Shown in pieces: positions 1-6,519 of a stretch of 26,026 nt of DNA. Source of the DNA: JBAWYM01 sp037143575 (GTDB lineage Bacteria > Patescibacteriota > Gracilibacteria > Peribacterales > Peribacteraceae); NCBI GenBank assembly GCA_037143575.1, contig JBAWYM010000022.1:1-26026 (forward strand), read 5' to 3'. Both the position numbers and the translations under genes were made by a program. Position 1 is the first letter of the stretch, and each line of letters opens with the position of its first letter. The notes beneath the pieces were generated by a model. That model did not search any database. It saw only the letters and a list, made by a program, of their open reading frames with translations, and had not been told where the DNA came from.

Positions 1-21
1 AGGCCGCTGCCCGTGGCTGAA

Positions 22-46
22 CCCACCAGCTTCAGCTGGTGGTGGG
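22..46. repeat. strong hairpin, possible REP or IS200/IS605-type end
   Basis: The arms CCACCAGC (23-30) and GCTGGTGG (35-42) pair perfectly around a TTCA loop. The flanks ACC and GGT can extend the pairing. A short GC-rich hairpin with a tetraloop next to an unpaired flank resembles the ends of IS200/IS605 elements and REP sequences. No transposase is visible, and any element would lie off the left edge. It could equally be a simple terminator of a gene outside the window. Confidence 0.35.
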
Positions 47-70
47 TATCAGTCCGTATTAATGGTTATT

Positions 71-213
71 GGAACCTCTGAATAATTGCCAATTTGTCAC
101 AGTGAGCCGAGCCTGTGTTGAGCCGGGACGAAGCATCAAACTGCGACAAATTGGCAAATGTCATGGTTCGACACGGCTCACCATGACATGCTCGAGAACT
201 TTTCAGAGGTTCC
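71..213. repeat. compound hairpin cluster (outer stem enclosing two hairpins)
   Basis: An outer 12-bp inverted repeat (GGAACCTCTGAA at 71-82, complement at 202-213) encloses two independent hairpins. The first has arms GCCAATTTGTC (88-98) and GACAAATTGGC (145-155) around an enlarged loop. The second has arms ATGTCATGG (158-166) and CCATGACAT (181-189) around TTCGACACGGCTCA. Folded, this makes a three-way junction. It lies just downstream of the response regulator on the minus strand, so it may also end that transcript. Both inner hairpins belong to the family also found at 10046-11214. Confidence 0.8.
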
Positions 214-279
214 TATAGGTTTCTGATGCAATGTAAAACCAAACTAATAACTGATCAACGAGTAACCAATAACTTTCCG

Positions 280-666
280 CTATTTCCCCCACATCTCCTT
301 CGCCTTCAGCAGGGTGGAAACCTTCTCTAAGAGCGACTTGATCGTCATTTCGCTCTTCACGAAGAAGTCATCGGCACCCAGCTCCATTCCATGCTGGCGG
401 TTACGGGTATCGCCGAAGTTCGTGAGGATGATGATAGGGAACTTGCGTGTTTTGCGTGGGAACTTCTCGAGGACAGCGAAGCCGTCCATCACCGGCATAT
501 TGAGGTCCAATATCAGGAGATCGGGCGGTGCAAGCTCGATCTGATTGATCGCCTCTTCACCGTTTTCGGCGGTGTGGATCTCGAAGCCTGCAAGGGCAAA
601 CTTCTTTGCGTAGACCTCACGGAGGACCGTGTCGTCTTCGGCGACGAGGATATTAGTGGTAATCAT
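280..666 (-). CDS. single-domain response regulator (CheY-like receiver)
   Basis: A 128-residue protein made only of a REC phospho-receiver domain. Visible signature residues are the acidic pair E10/D11 with D12, the phospho-acceptor D54 in LILDLNMP, the switch T82 in IILTN, and K104 in FFVKSE. No output domain follows, so it would act by protein-protein contact in a two-component pathway. No histidine kinase is in the window. A TATAAT box (675-680, reverse strand) ends 8 nt before the ATG, which suggests a leaderless or nearly leaderless mRNA, although GGAGAG in the same interval could serve as a ribosome site. Family assignment is firm; the pathway is unknown. Confidence 0.93.
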   Translation of the reverse strand: MITTNILVAEDDTVLREVYAKKFALAGFEIHTAENGEEAINQIELAPPDLLILDLNMPVMDGFAVLEKFPRKTRKFPIIILTNFGDTRNRQHGMELGADDFFVKSEMTIKSLLEKVSTLLKAKEMWGK

Positions 667-674
667 TACTCTCC

Positions 675-680
675 ATTATA
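675..680 (-). promoter_or_regulatory. -10 box of the response regulator gene
   Basis: Perfect TATAAT on the minus strand, 8 nt upstream of the ATG at 666. No convincing -35 box. A start site 6-7 nt downstream of it would lie at the start codon. Confidence 0.5.
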
Positions 681-750
681 CCCGCATTGAGGGCGAAGCG
701 GAAGGGCTTGTAGAAGGCATCCCACTTCGCGCCCGGCGCACCGCGGGATA

Positions 751-805
751 GGAAATGGCAAAAAGGCAATACGCTTCGTAATTCTTGCCTTATTGCCATA
801 TTTCC
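751..805 (-). terminator. long hairpin after tsf
   Basis: Seventeen bases past the tsf stop codon, arms GGAAAT..GGCAA..AAGGCAA and their complement form about 18 bp with one small bulge and one mismatch. The loop holds a mini-hairpin (TACG/CGTA). Position and strength suggest a transcription terminator of the rpsB-tsf unit. A T5 run lies inside the descending arm rather than after it, so it is not a canonical intrinsic terminator. Confidence 0.55.
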
Positions 806-821
806 ATCTTGCCTTCGTTCA

Positions 822-1598
822 TCAGCTGATCGCCAATCTTACATAGGCCGTCACCTTCGCGTCTGCGAGATATTGTTCGACCGTCATGCTCGGGTCCTTC
901 ACAAACGGCTGCTTGAGCAAGGCATTCTCCTCGCGGAATTTCTTCTCCTTGCCGATCATGATCTTGTCGAAGATCGCCTCGGGCTTGCCTTCCTTCTTGA
1001 GCTGTTCGCGCCAGATTTCCTTTTCCTTCTCCACCTTTTCCTGCGTCACTTCCTCTGGACGGACGTAGGCGGGGCTCATCGCTGCGGCGTGCATCGCGAC
1101 GTCGCGGGCCTTGTCCAGTGTGCCTCCCTCCAGAGCGATCACCACACCGATTTTGCTGTTTGAGTGCAGGTAGGATCCGACGATTGCGCCTTCGATGAGA
1201 TGCATTTCGGTGACGGAGATATTCTCCCCGAGCTTCTGCACGAGAACCGGCACGACTTCCTCTGCGAAGGACGTGGCTGCCGCTTCTCCTTTCGTCAGAA
1301 GTGTCTGTGCCAGTTCTGTCCCGCCTTTGCGGAAGTTGTCATCGCGCGCGACGAAGTCCGTCTCGCACTTGAGGAGGATGATGGAAGCCTTGGATCCCTC
1401 CTGCATGAGGAAGATCGATCCTTCGAACTGATCACGTGCAGCTTTCTTGGCAGCTTGAGCGATGCCGCGCTTTCGGAGGAATTCAATAGCTTTCTCTTCA
1501 TTGCCTTGGGCTTCCTCCAGCGCTTTCTTGCACTCGAGGATGGACACACCCGTGCGCTGACGGAGGGATTGGACGGCGGAGGCGGTGATGGCGGTCAT
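822..1598 (-). CDS. tsf: translation elongation factor Ts
   Basis: A 258-residue EF-Ts, the guanine nucleotide exchange factor that recharges EF-Tu. The N-terminal UBA-like domain is clear (VQSLRQRTGVSILECKKALE near residues 9-28, then EKAIEFLRKRG). The core shows the usual CETDFVARDDNF segment and the IVGSYLHSNSKIGVVIALEGG region. It lies downstream of rpsB on the same strand, the classic rpsB-tsf order, with a 112-nt gap. The ATG has no Shine-Dalgarno site. Its leader is C/T-rich and shares repeat words with the rpsB leader. Length is at the short end for the family, as is common in reduced genomes. Confidence 0.97.
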   Translation of the reverse strand: MTAITASAVQSLRQRTGVSILECKKALEEAQGNEEKAIEFLRKRGIAQAAKKAARDQFEGSIFLMQEGSKASIILLKCETDFVARDDNFRKGGTELAQTLLTKGEAAATSFAEEVVPVLVQKLGENISVTEMHLIEGAIVGSYLHSNSKIGVVIALEGGTLDKARDVAMHAAAMSPAYVRPEEVTQEKVEKEKEIWREQLKKEGKPEAIFDKIMIGKEKKFREENALLKQPFVKDPSMTVEQYLADAKVTAYVRLAIS

Positions 1599-1643
1599 GG
1601 GTGGAGTTGGAAAGGTTGTAGAAGTTCTAAAGGTTGTAAGGGT
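1599..1643 (-). repeat. pyrimidine-rich repeated leader of tsf
   Basis: On the minus strand the 45 nt before tsf contain two copies of the word ACAACCTTT, linked by AGAAC, and end in a run TTTCCAACTCC just before the ATG. The same words occur in the same place before rpsB (2437-2490). There is no purine-rich ribosome site. Confidence 0.6.
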
Positions 1644-1664
1644 CTTCAGGATGGAAAAGGTTCC

Positions 1665-1696
1665 TCGTATTCTCGTATTCGCTTACTCGCTTACTC
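1665..1696. repeat. short tandem repeat, four 8-mers
   Basis: TCGTATTC twice (1665-1680), followed directly by GCTTACTC twice (1681-1696), in the rpsB-tsf gap. It is one of four intergenic sites in the window with four copies of a 7-8 bp unit. Confidence 0.8.
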
Positions 1697-1710
1697 GATC
1701 TTGATCATTC

Positions 1711-2436
1711 TCACATTTTCTCATTGATCGCTTCCTGCTCATTTACACTCGGACGTTGCTCCTTCTTGGTTCCGCCGAGCTCATCGCGGATGGAGGCGAG
1801 GATGATGCCGATGGACTTCACGGCGTCGTCGTTGGCGGGGATCATGACTTTGAAGAGACTGGGATCGACGTTGCTGTCGCAGATGCCGAAGACGGGGATC
1901 CTGAGCTTGTTGGCTTCCAACACTGCTACGCGATCGCGAAGGGCATCGATCACGAAGACGGCATCCGGAATGCGATTCATACCGGAGACACCCCCGAGAG
2001 CGGTCTCGAGCTTGGCCATCTTCTTGCGGAGCATCGTCTGTTCCTTCTTGGTGTATTTCTCGATTTCACCGGTGCGGAACGATTCCTTGAGATCCAAGAA
2101 GTACTTGATACGGCGCTTGAGGGTGTTCCAGTTGGTGAGGAGGCCCGGGATCCACTTCTTGGTGACCGTAGGCTGGCGGAGCGATTCACCGATCTCTTCG
2201 ATCAGCGGGATGCTCTGCTGCTTGGTGGAGACGAAGAGGATGGTCTTGCCTTCGTTCTGCAGTGCCTGCATCTCACTCACCGTTTTCTCCAGATGAGCCT
2301 TGGTCTGCGTGAGGTCGAAGATGTGCACGCCATTCTGCACCCCGTAGAGGTATGGGGACATTTTGGGGTGCCACTTATTCTTGGGGTGCCCGATGTGGCA
2401 GGAGGCGAGGAGGAGTTGCTTCTCGGTAGGGAGCAT
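1711..2436 (-). CDS. rpsB: 30S ribosomal protein S2
   Basis: Ribosomal protein uS2, 241 residues from the chosen ATG (MLPTEKQLLLASCHIGHPKN). The reading frame stays open far upstream (to 2883), but the family begins at this point: S2 proteins start shortly before the conserved hGHxxxxWxPKM segment, seen here as HIGHPKNKWHPKM followed by YLYGVQNGVHIFDL. The downstream TKKWIPGLLTNW segment and the C-terminal PVFGICDSNVDP and PANDDAVKSIGIILA segments are typical. It heads the rpsB-tsf unit. No Shine-Dalgarno site is present; the leader is C/T-rich with ACAACCTTT words. S2 binds late on the 30S platform, next to S1 in bacteria that have S1. Confidence 0.96.
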   Translation of the reverse strand: MLPTEKQLLLASCHIGHPKNKWHPKMSPYLYGVQNGVHIFDLTQTKAHLEKTVSEMQALQNEGKTILFVSTKQQSIPLIEEIGESLRQPTVTKKWIPGLLTNWNTLKRRIKYFLDLKESFRTGEIEKYTKKEQTMLRKKMAKLETALGGVSGMNRIPDAVFVIDALRDRVAVLEANKLRIPVFGICDSNVDPSLFKVMIPANDDAVKSIGIILASIRDELGGTKKEQRPSVNEQEAINEKM

Positions 2437-2490
2437 CGCGGAGGTTGGAAAGGGGATAAAGGTTGTAAGGGTTCTAAAGGTTATACAAGT
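2437..2490 (-). repeat. pyrimidine-rich repeated leader of rpsB
   Basis: On the minus strand the sequence before rpsB contains AACCTTTAGAACCC, then TTACAACCTTT, then CCCTTTCCAACCTCC and the start codon. These are the same words in nearly the same order as before tsf, so the two leaders are related by duplication or by a shared function. Confidence 0.6.
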
Positions 2491-2902
2491 TAGAGGAGAG
2501 GAAAGTGGAAGGTGGAAAGTTCTCTGTAATTCTGAGCGCACCCCGGAGTTTATAGTGAGGATACGAACTGCGGGTGCATGGATGCGTAGTAGCATCATTG
2601 ATTCCGGTGGAAACATCCTTGTCTTGTTGTTGACGTCATTTCGCCTGGTGCGGAGGATTTCCCTTTCGGGATCAGGACCGCAGCGATCGATCAACAATGC
2701 TGGCGCAGTGTAGGGAAGGGGAGGGAAGGGCGCAATAAGTTTTGAAGCGAAGTTTGTGATGAGTGTTTTGAGGGTAGTAGAGGTTTGGAAGAGGTTAGAG
2801 AAGCCTGAAAGGTAAAGTATTTTTTTCGGATACGCGGTTTTCGTCTTGATGTCCATATACCGAGCGCGGGATGCTTCCCACATGACTTCTTAAATTGAAA
2901 CA
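2437..2902. other. 466-bp divergent intergenic region between rpsB and the dsbB-like gene
   Basis: No gene supported. The rpsB-proximal end (2437-2490) holds the repeated pyrimidine-rich leader on the minus strand. Next comes a purine-rich stretch (2491-2520) with short direct repeats such as GTGGAAG/GTGGAAA. The rpsB frame stays open through this region, but its translation resembles nothing and has no S2 homology. A second purine-rich plus-strand stretch covers about 2715-2815. Near the right end, TAAATT (2891-2896) is a possible -10 for the plus-strand gene. No structured RNA was recognised. Confidence 0.5.
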
Positions 2903-2929
2903 TTGCCGTCATTCACCTGCTCTGCTTCA

Positions 2930-3490
2930 ATGCCCTTCATGATCACTCCCTCCACCGTCATCCAAGCACTCTCGGTTCTCACCGTTCTCGGGCAGATCCT
3001 CATCGCGGTCTTGATCATTGGAATTCTCGTCCGGACAATGATTCTGAAGAAGGTGTGTTATCTCATTCCGCTCTTCCAGAAGCACGGACTGGTTATCCTC
3101 TTCATCATCGCGACGATCGCGACGTGCGGCAGCCTCTACTTCTCCGAGATTGCCGGCTTCCCACCCTGCAAGCTCTGCTGGTTCCAGCGGATCTTTATGT
3201 ATGCGCAGGTTCCGCTTCTCCTTCTCGCTCTCAACAAGCGCGATCGTTCGATTGCTCCGTACATCCTTCTCCTGTCGATTCTCGGGATCATCTTCTCCAC
3301 CTGGCACTACAGTGAGCAGATCTACTACAACATTCATCCGGAAGCGATCACCTCGTGCGATCCCACGGGTGTCTCCTGTGTGAATTTCCAGATCCTCGCC
3401 TTCGGCTACATCACGATTCCGCTGATGGCTTTCACAGCGTTCCTGATGAACATTGCGGTGTCTGTGACGATGATAAAGAGGAAGATCTGA
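2930..3490 (+). CDS. DsbB-like disulfide bond formation protein
   Basis: A 186-residue membrane protein with four predicted helices. The DsbB hallmark C-X-X-C is at C80/C83 in FPPCKLCWFQRIFMYAQ, followed by a second periplasmic cysteine pair C143/C150 in the loop before the last helix. DsbB proteins reoxidise a DsbA-type thiol oxidase and pass electrons to quinone. No DsbA is in the window. I chose the ATG at 2930 because it directly precedes the first hydrophobic segment. An in-frame TTG at 2903, 6 nt after a TAAATT box, is an alternative leaderless start adding nine residues. The first helix is followed by an unusually long charged connector. Confidence 0.9.
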   Translation: MPFMITPSTVIQALSVLTVLGQILIAVLIIGILVRTMILKKVCYLIPLFQKHGLVILFIIATIATCGSLYFSEIAGFPPCKLCWFQRIFMYAQVPLLLLALNKRDRSIAPYILLLSILGIIFSTWHYSEQIYYNIHPEAITSCDPTGVSCVNFQILAFGYITIPLMAFTAFLMNIAVSVTMIKRKI

Positions 3491-3539
3491 TATCCCTGAA
3501 TAATGCTATGGATTCATTTCATTTCATCATTGAGATGAT

Positions 3540-3567
3540 TTGACTCATACAAATAAGCTTGTAATAT
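3540..3567 (+). promoter_or_regulatory. promoter of the sigma factor gene
   Basis: TTGACT (3540-3545), 16-nt spacer, TAATAT (3562-3567), then 6 nt to the GTG start at 3574. The predicted transcription start coincides with the G of GTG, which both supports that start codon and implies a leaderless mRNA. Confidence 0.7.
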
Positions 3568-3573
3568 GTATCA

Positions 3574-4866
3574 GTGTTTAACAAGCATAATTTTCCAGAG
3601 GCAGAGGCGTCTGCAGTAAATTCCCCTCGGCGCATCAATTCACCGGAGGTGGTAGAGAGGCTGATAGTTGAAAATCTGGGCTTGATCAGTTTTTTTGCGA
3701 GGACTCTTTCGTACGGCCGTGGACTTACCAACGATGAGAGATTTATCGCTGCATTGGAAAGTTCGCGCAAAGCCGCACGGCTCTATGATGGAAGGACTAA
3801 TTTCAGCACATATTTGCGATTCTGGGTTCGTGCTTACATCCAAAGAGCAGAAAATGCTGCAGGAGTTATTCGTCTTCCTGATCTCATTTGTTGTCAGGTT
3901 GCACGGTATCGGCGCCAATGTATTCATCTCGCCAATGCATCTGGTTCTGCGTCACAATTCGATGAATGTGTGTCGGCAACAGCAGAAGATTGTGATTTGA
4001 GCGATAAGCAGCAGGGATACCTCGTGAAAGGATTGTTGGCGAAGGAAGTGAATAGGGATCACTCCGCCGCTACGTTGCGTCATGTCACCGAGGACAGCGA
4101 CTTGTTTCCACCTCCTCTTCAGGATATGGTCCAAGAGGAAGATCTTGAGAGATTGCGCATTGCTCTCGAAAGTTTGAAAGAGACGGATTCTCGCGCTCAT
4201 GAAATCATTTCCCTTCGCTATGGCTTGGGGGAAGAATATGGAGTGGAGAAAGGAGAAGAACAGACTTTGCAAGAAATTGGAGATCGACTTAGTCTTACCA
4301 GAGAACGAGTTCGTCAGATCGAAGAAAAGACGCTGGAGAAATTGGGTGTGTTGCTCGGGATTTCTCCTGAGGAGGACCAGGAATCAATATCGAAGGCATC
4401 TCCAGCAGATGTGCTCCAGGCTTATGATCTTTATGAGCACAATGCCGTTGATGCAGCCGATGCACTTGGGCTCACGCCATTTCAGGTGAGGTATCGTTGG
4501 GGGAATGCAGGTTTGGTATTGGACGGAGGGCATCAACGTTGTTTGCCTGATGATGTACAGAGGATTATCGCCGCATACGAAACGAGCGACGGAAATGCAT
4601 CACGAGCTAGCGCACAGTTACCTTTCTCAGCGGAAACAATCATTCGTTACTGGCGAAAGGCAGGGCTTATAATCCATCAAAAAGGTTTCTTTGCTGTCAT
4701 TCCGGAAGAGGATGTTCAGAAGTTGCTTGCTTCGTACGAGAAGAGCGATGGTAATCCATACAAGGCTGCAACAATTGTCGGTCACTGTTATCAGACGGTT
4801 ATCAAGTACTGGAAACAGGCACAATTGCCCGTCAATTGCGTGCGAGGAGAGTGTGCACGCTCATAG
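3574..4866 (+). CDS. sigma70-family RNA polymerase sigma factor with C-terminal triple HTH extension
   Basis: A 430-residue protein with three parts. Residues about 26-105 match sigma region 2 (VENLGLISFFARTLSYGRGL, then NFSTYLRFWVRAYIQRA and IRLPDLI). Residues about 191-262 match sigma region 4, with the HTH LQEIGDRLSLTRERVRQIEEKTL. The part between is short and weakly conserved where region 3 would be. After region 4, about 170 residues hold three related units (278-314, 326-365, 380-418), each of the pattern YE.(s)dgN...Aa..l......I.YW..AgL, like Fis or HTH_8 helix-turn-helix units. Start GTG is set by the promoter directly upstream and an in-frame TAA at 3562. The gene is AT-richer than its neighbours. 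It is probably an alternative sigma factor; its regulon is unknown. Confidence 0.87.
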   Translation: MFNKHNFPEAEASAVNSPRRINSPEVVERLIVENLGLISFFARTLSYGRGLTNDERFIAALESSRKAARLYDGRTNFSTYLRFWVRAYIQRAENAAGVIRLPDLICCQVARYRRQCIHLANASGSASQFDECVSATAEDCDLSDKQQGYLVKGLLAKEVNRDHSAATLRHVTEDSDLFPPPLQDMVQEEDLERLRIALESLKETDSRAHEIISLRYGLGEEYGVEKGEEQTLQEIGDRLSLTRERVRQIEEKTLEKLGVLLGISPEEDQESISKASPADVLQAYDLYEHNAVDAADALGLTPFQVRYRWGNAGLVLDGGHQRCLPDDVQRIIAAYETSDGNASRASAQLPFSAETIIRYWRKAGLIIHQKGFFAVIPEEDVQKLLASYEKSDGNPYKAATIVGHCYQTVIKYWKQAQLPVNCVRGECARS

Positions 4867-4894
4867 AGCAGAAATGTTCACTCAGGAATAATCA

Positions 4895-6301
4895 TCACTT
4901 CGTCTTCAGTCGATCGATCAGTGAATCGATCCCCACCCTTTCCTGCTTCAGCGTATCGCGGTCCCTGATCGTCACCGTGTCTCTGGTTCCCTGCGCCTCA
5001 TCCTCCCCAATCGTCCCGAAGTCGATGGTGATGCACTTGGGCGTGCCGATTTCGTCCTGCCGGCGGTAGCGCTTGCCGATGGATCCGGTGATGTCGAATT
5101 GAACGGTAAGATCAGTTTCATGAACTAATTTAGTATACAGTTCTTTTGCTTTGCTGATGAGGTTATCCTTCTTGCTTAGCGGTAGGATAGCGACGTCGAT
5201 CGGTGCGAGTTTCGGATCGAGCTTGAGTACGGTGCGGGTGTCGCCATTCGGGAGTGTTTCCTCGGTGTATGCTTCCAGGAGGAACGTGAGAACGGAACGA
5301 TCGCAGCCGAAGGTGGGCTCGAGAACATGGGGGATGAATTTCTTCGTCGCATCATCAGGATCGGTGAATCGCATGTCCTGGCCGGAGGCTTTTTCGTGTT
5401 GGGTGAGATCGTAATCTGTTCGGTTCGCCAGTCCCGACAATTCCCCCCATCCCCATGGGAAAAGGTATTCAATGTCAATCGTTCGCTTGCTGTAGAAAGC
5501 CAATTCTTCTTTCGCATGCTCGCGGAAGCGCAGGTGTTCGGAGGCAAGGCCGAGTGAGGTATACCAATCCCATTGCATCTTCTTCCACTCCTCGAAGAGC
5601 GGTTCCCACTGTGTGGTCGACGGGTCGAAGAACAGTTCGATTTCCATCTGCTCGAATTCGCGCGTGCGGAAGGTGAAGTTCCCGGGAGTGATTTCATTGC
5701 GGAAGGCTTTGCCGATCTGCGCGACGCCGAAGGGAAGGCGCGGGCGTATGGTGTCCAGAATACTCTTGAAGTTCACGAACATTCCTTGGGCGGTTTCGGG
5801 CCGGAGATACACGAGGGCCGCTTCATCCTGCACGACTCCTTGGTGTGTTTCGAACATCATGTTGAATTTCTTCGCGACGGCCCAGTCCACTTTTCCGCAT
5901 TGTGGACAGGAAACCTTTTCCGCGGTCATCATGGGTTGAAGTTGCTCAATGGTGAGGACAGTTACCGCCTCCACTCCCAGTTTCTCCTCTAAGAGTTTGT
6001 CCCCTCTCACGCGTCCATGACAATTTTTGCATTCCATCATGGGATCGACGAAATTTTTCACGTGCCCACTGGCCTCCCATACTTTGGAGTTCATCAGGAT
6101 CGACGTATCCACACCGACCATATCCATGCGCCGATGAACGAAGGTCTTCCACCACTGCCGTTTCACACGGTTCTTCAACTCCACACCCAGCGGTCCGTAA
6201 TCCCAAGTATTCGCTAGTCCGCCGTAGATTTCGGATCCGGGGAACACAAAGCCCCTGCGCTTGCAGAGGGAGACGAGCTGGTCGAGGGAGGTGGCGGGCA
6301 T
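4895..6301 (-). CDS. glyS: glycyl-tRNA synthetase (alpha2 type)
   Basis: A 468-residue class II synthetase of the single-chain alpha2 type that charges tRNA-Gly. Motif 1 region is FVFPGSEIYGGLANTWDYGPLG. A zinc-ribbon insertion has CKNCHGR and CPQCGK. Motif 2 is FRNEITPGNFTFRTREFEQME, and motif 3 is GCDRSVLTFLLEAY. The anticodon-binding domain follows (LAPIDVAILPLSKKD to the C terminus). The frame is open further upstream (to 6415), but the family starts near the ATG at 6301 (MPATSLDQLVSLCKRRGFVFP), which I use. No Shine-Dalgarno site; the leader is pyrimidine-rich. The gene converges on the sigma factor gene with only 28 bp between the stops. The usual family symbol is glyS or glyQS. Confidence 0.95.
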   Translation of the reverse strand: MPATSLDQLVSLCKRRGFVFPGSEIYGGLANTWDYGPLGVELKNRVKRQWWKTFVHRRMDMVGVDTSILMNSKVWEASGHVKNFVDPMMECKNCHGRVRGDKLLEEKLGVEAVTVLTIEQLQPMMTAEKVSCPQCGKVDWAVAKKFNMMFETHQGVVQDEAALVYLRPETAQGMFVNFKSILDTIRPRLPFGVAQIGKAFRNEITPGNFTFRTREFEQMEIELFFDPSTTQWEPLFEEWKKMQWDWYTSLGLASEHLRFREHAKEELAFYSKRTIDIEYLFPWGWGELSGLANRTDYDLTQHEKASGQDMRFTDPDDATKKFIPHVLEPTFGCDRSVLTFLLEAYTEETLPNGDTRTVLKLDPKLAPIDVAILPLSKKDNLISKAKELYTKLVHETDLTVQFDITGSIGKRYRRQDEIGTPKCITIDFGTIGEDEAQGTRDTVTIRDRDTLKQERVGIDSLIDRLKTK

Positions 6302-6354
6302 GGCGGCAGGGTAACGAAGAATGACCGTTTTATCTACTGCATGAGAAGGGATCA

Positions 6355-6408
6355 AGCTTTGAGCGGAGCTTGTCCTGAGCGAAGCCGAAGGGAGCTTTGA
6401 GCTTTGAG
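6355..6408. repeat. REP-like element flanked by AGCTTTGAG repeats
   Basis: A core at 6365-6393 contains GCTTGTCCTGAGCGAAGCCG, the widespread bacterial intergenic repeat type with TGAGC..GAAG..CGAAGG words. It is bracketed by AGCTTTGAG at 6355-6363, 6393-6401 and 6400-6408. It lies in the divergent glyS/prsW-like intergenic region. Confidence 0.7.
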
Positions 6409-6430
6409 TGCGCAATGATTAGCCACGATC

Positions 6431-6458
6431 TCACAGCTCACAGCTCACAGCTCACAGC
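6431..6458. repeat. short tandem repeat, four copies of TCACAGC
   Basis: Four perfect tandem copies of the heptamer TCACAGC between glyS and the PrsW-like gene. The unit is unrelated in sequence to the other four-copy repeats of the window. Confidence 0.9.
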
Positions 6459-6500
6459 TATTTCATAAGCCTCCCGGGTATATGAAAATTCGATAAACTC

Positions 6501-6509
6501 TGGTATAAT
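6501..6509 (+). promoter_or_regulatory. extended -10 promoter of the PrsW-like gene
   Basis: TGGTATAAT is a perfect -10 with the TG-N extension, 10 nt before the ATG at 6520. No good -35 is visible, which extended -10 promoters tolerate. The predicted 5' leader is only about 3-4 nt. Confidence 0.65.
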
Positions 6510-6519
6510 ATATCAAAAC

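Noticed and set aside
2437..2883. A 150-residue N-terminal extension of S2 in the same open frame
   Set aside because: Its sequence has no S2 similarity, crosses purine/pyrimidine repeats, and the family start fits the ATG at 2436.
6431..6458. CRISPR-like array
   Set aside because: Seven-base contiguous units with no spacers; simple tandem repeats. No cas genes in the window.
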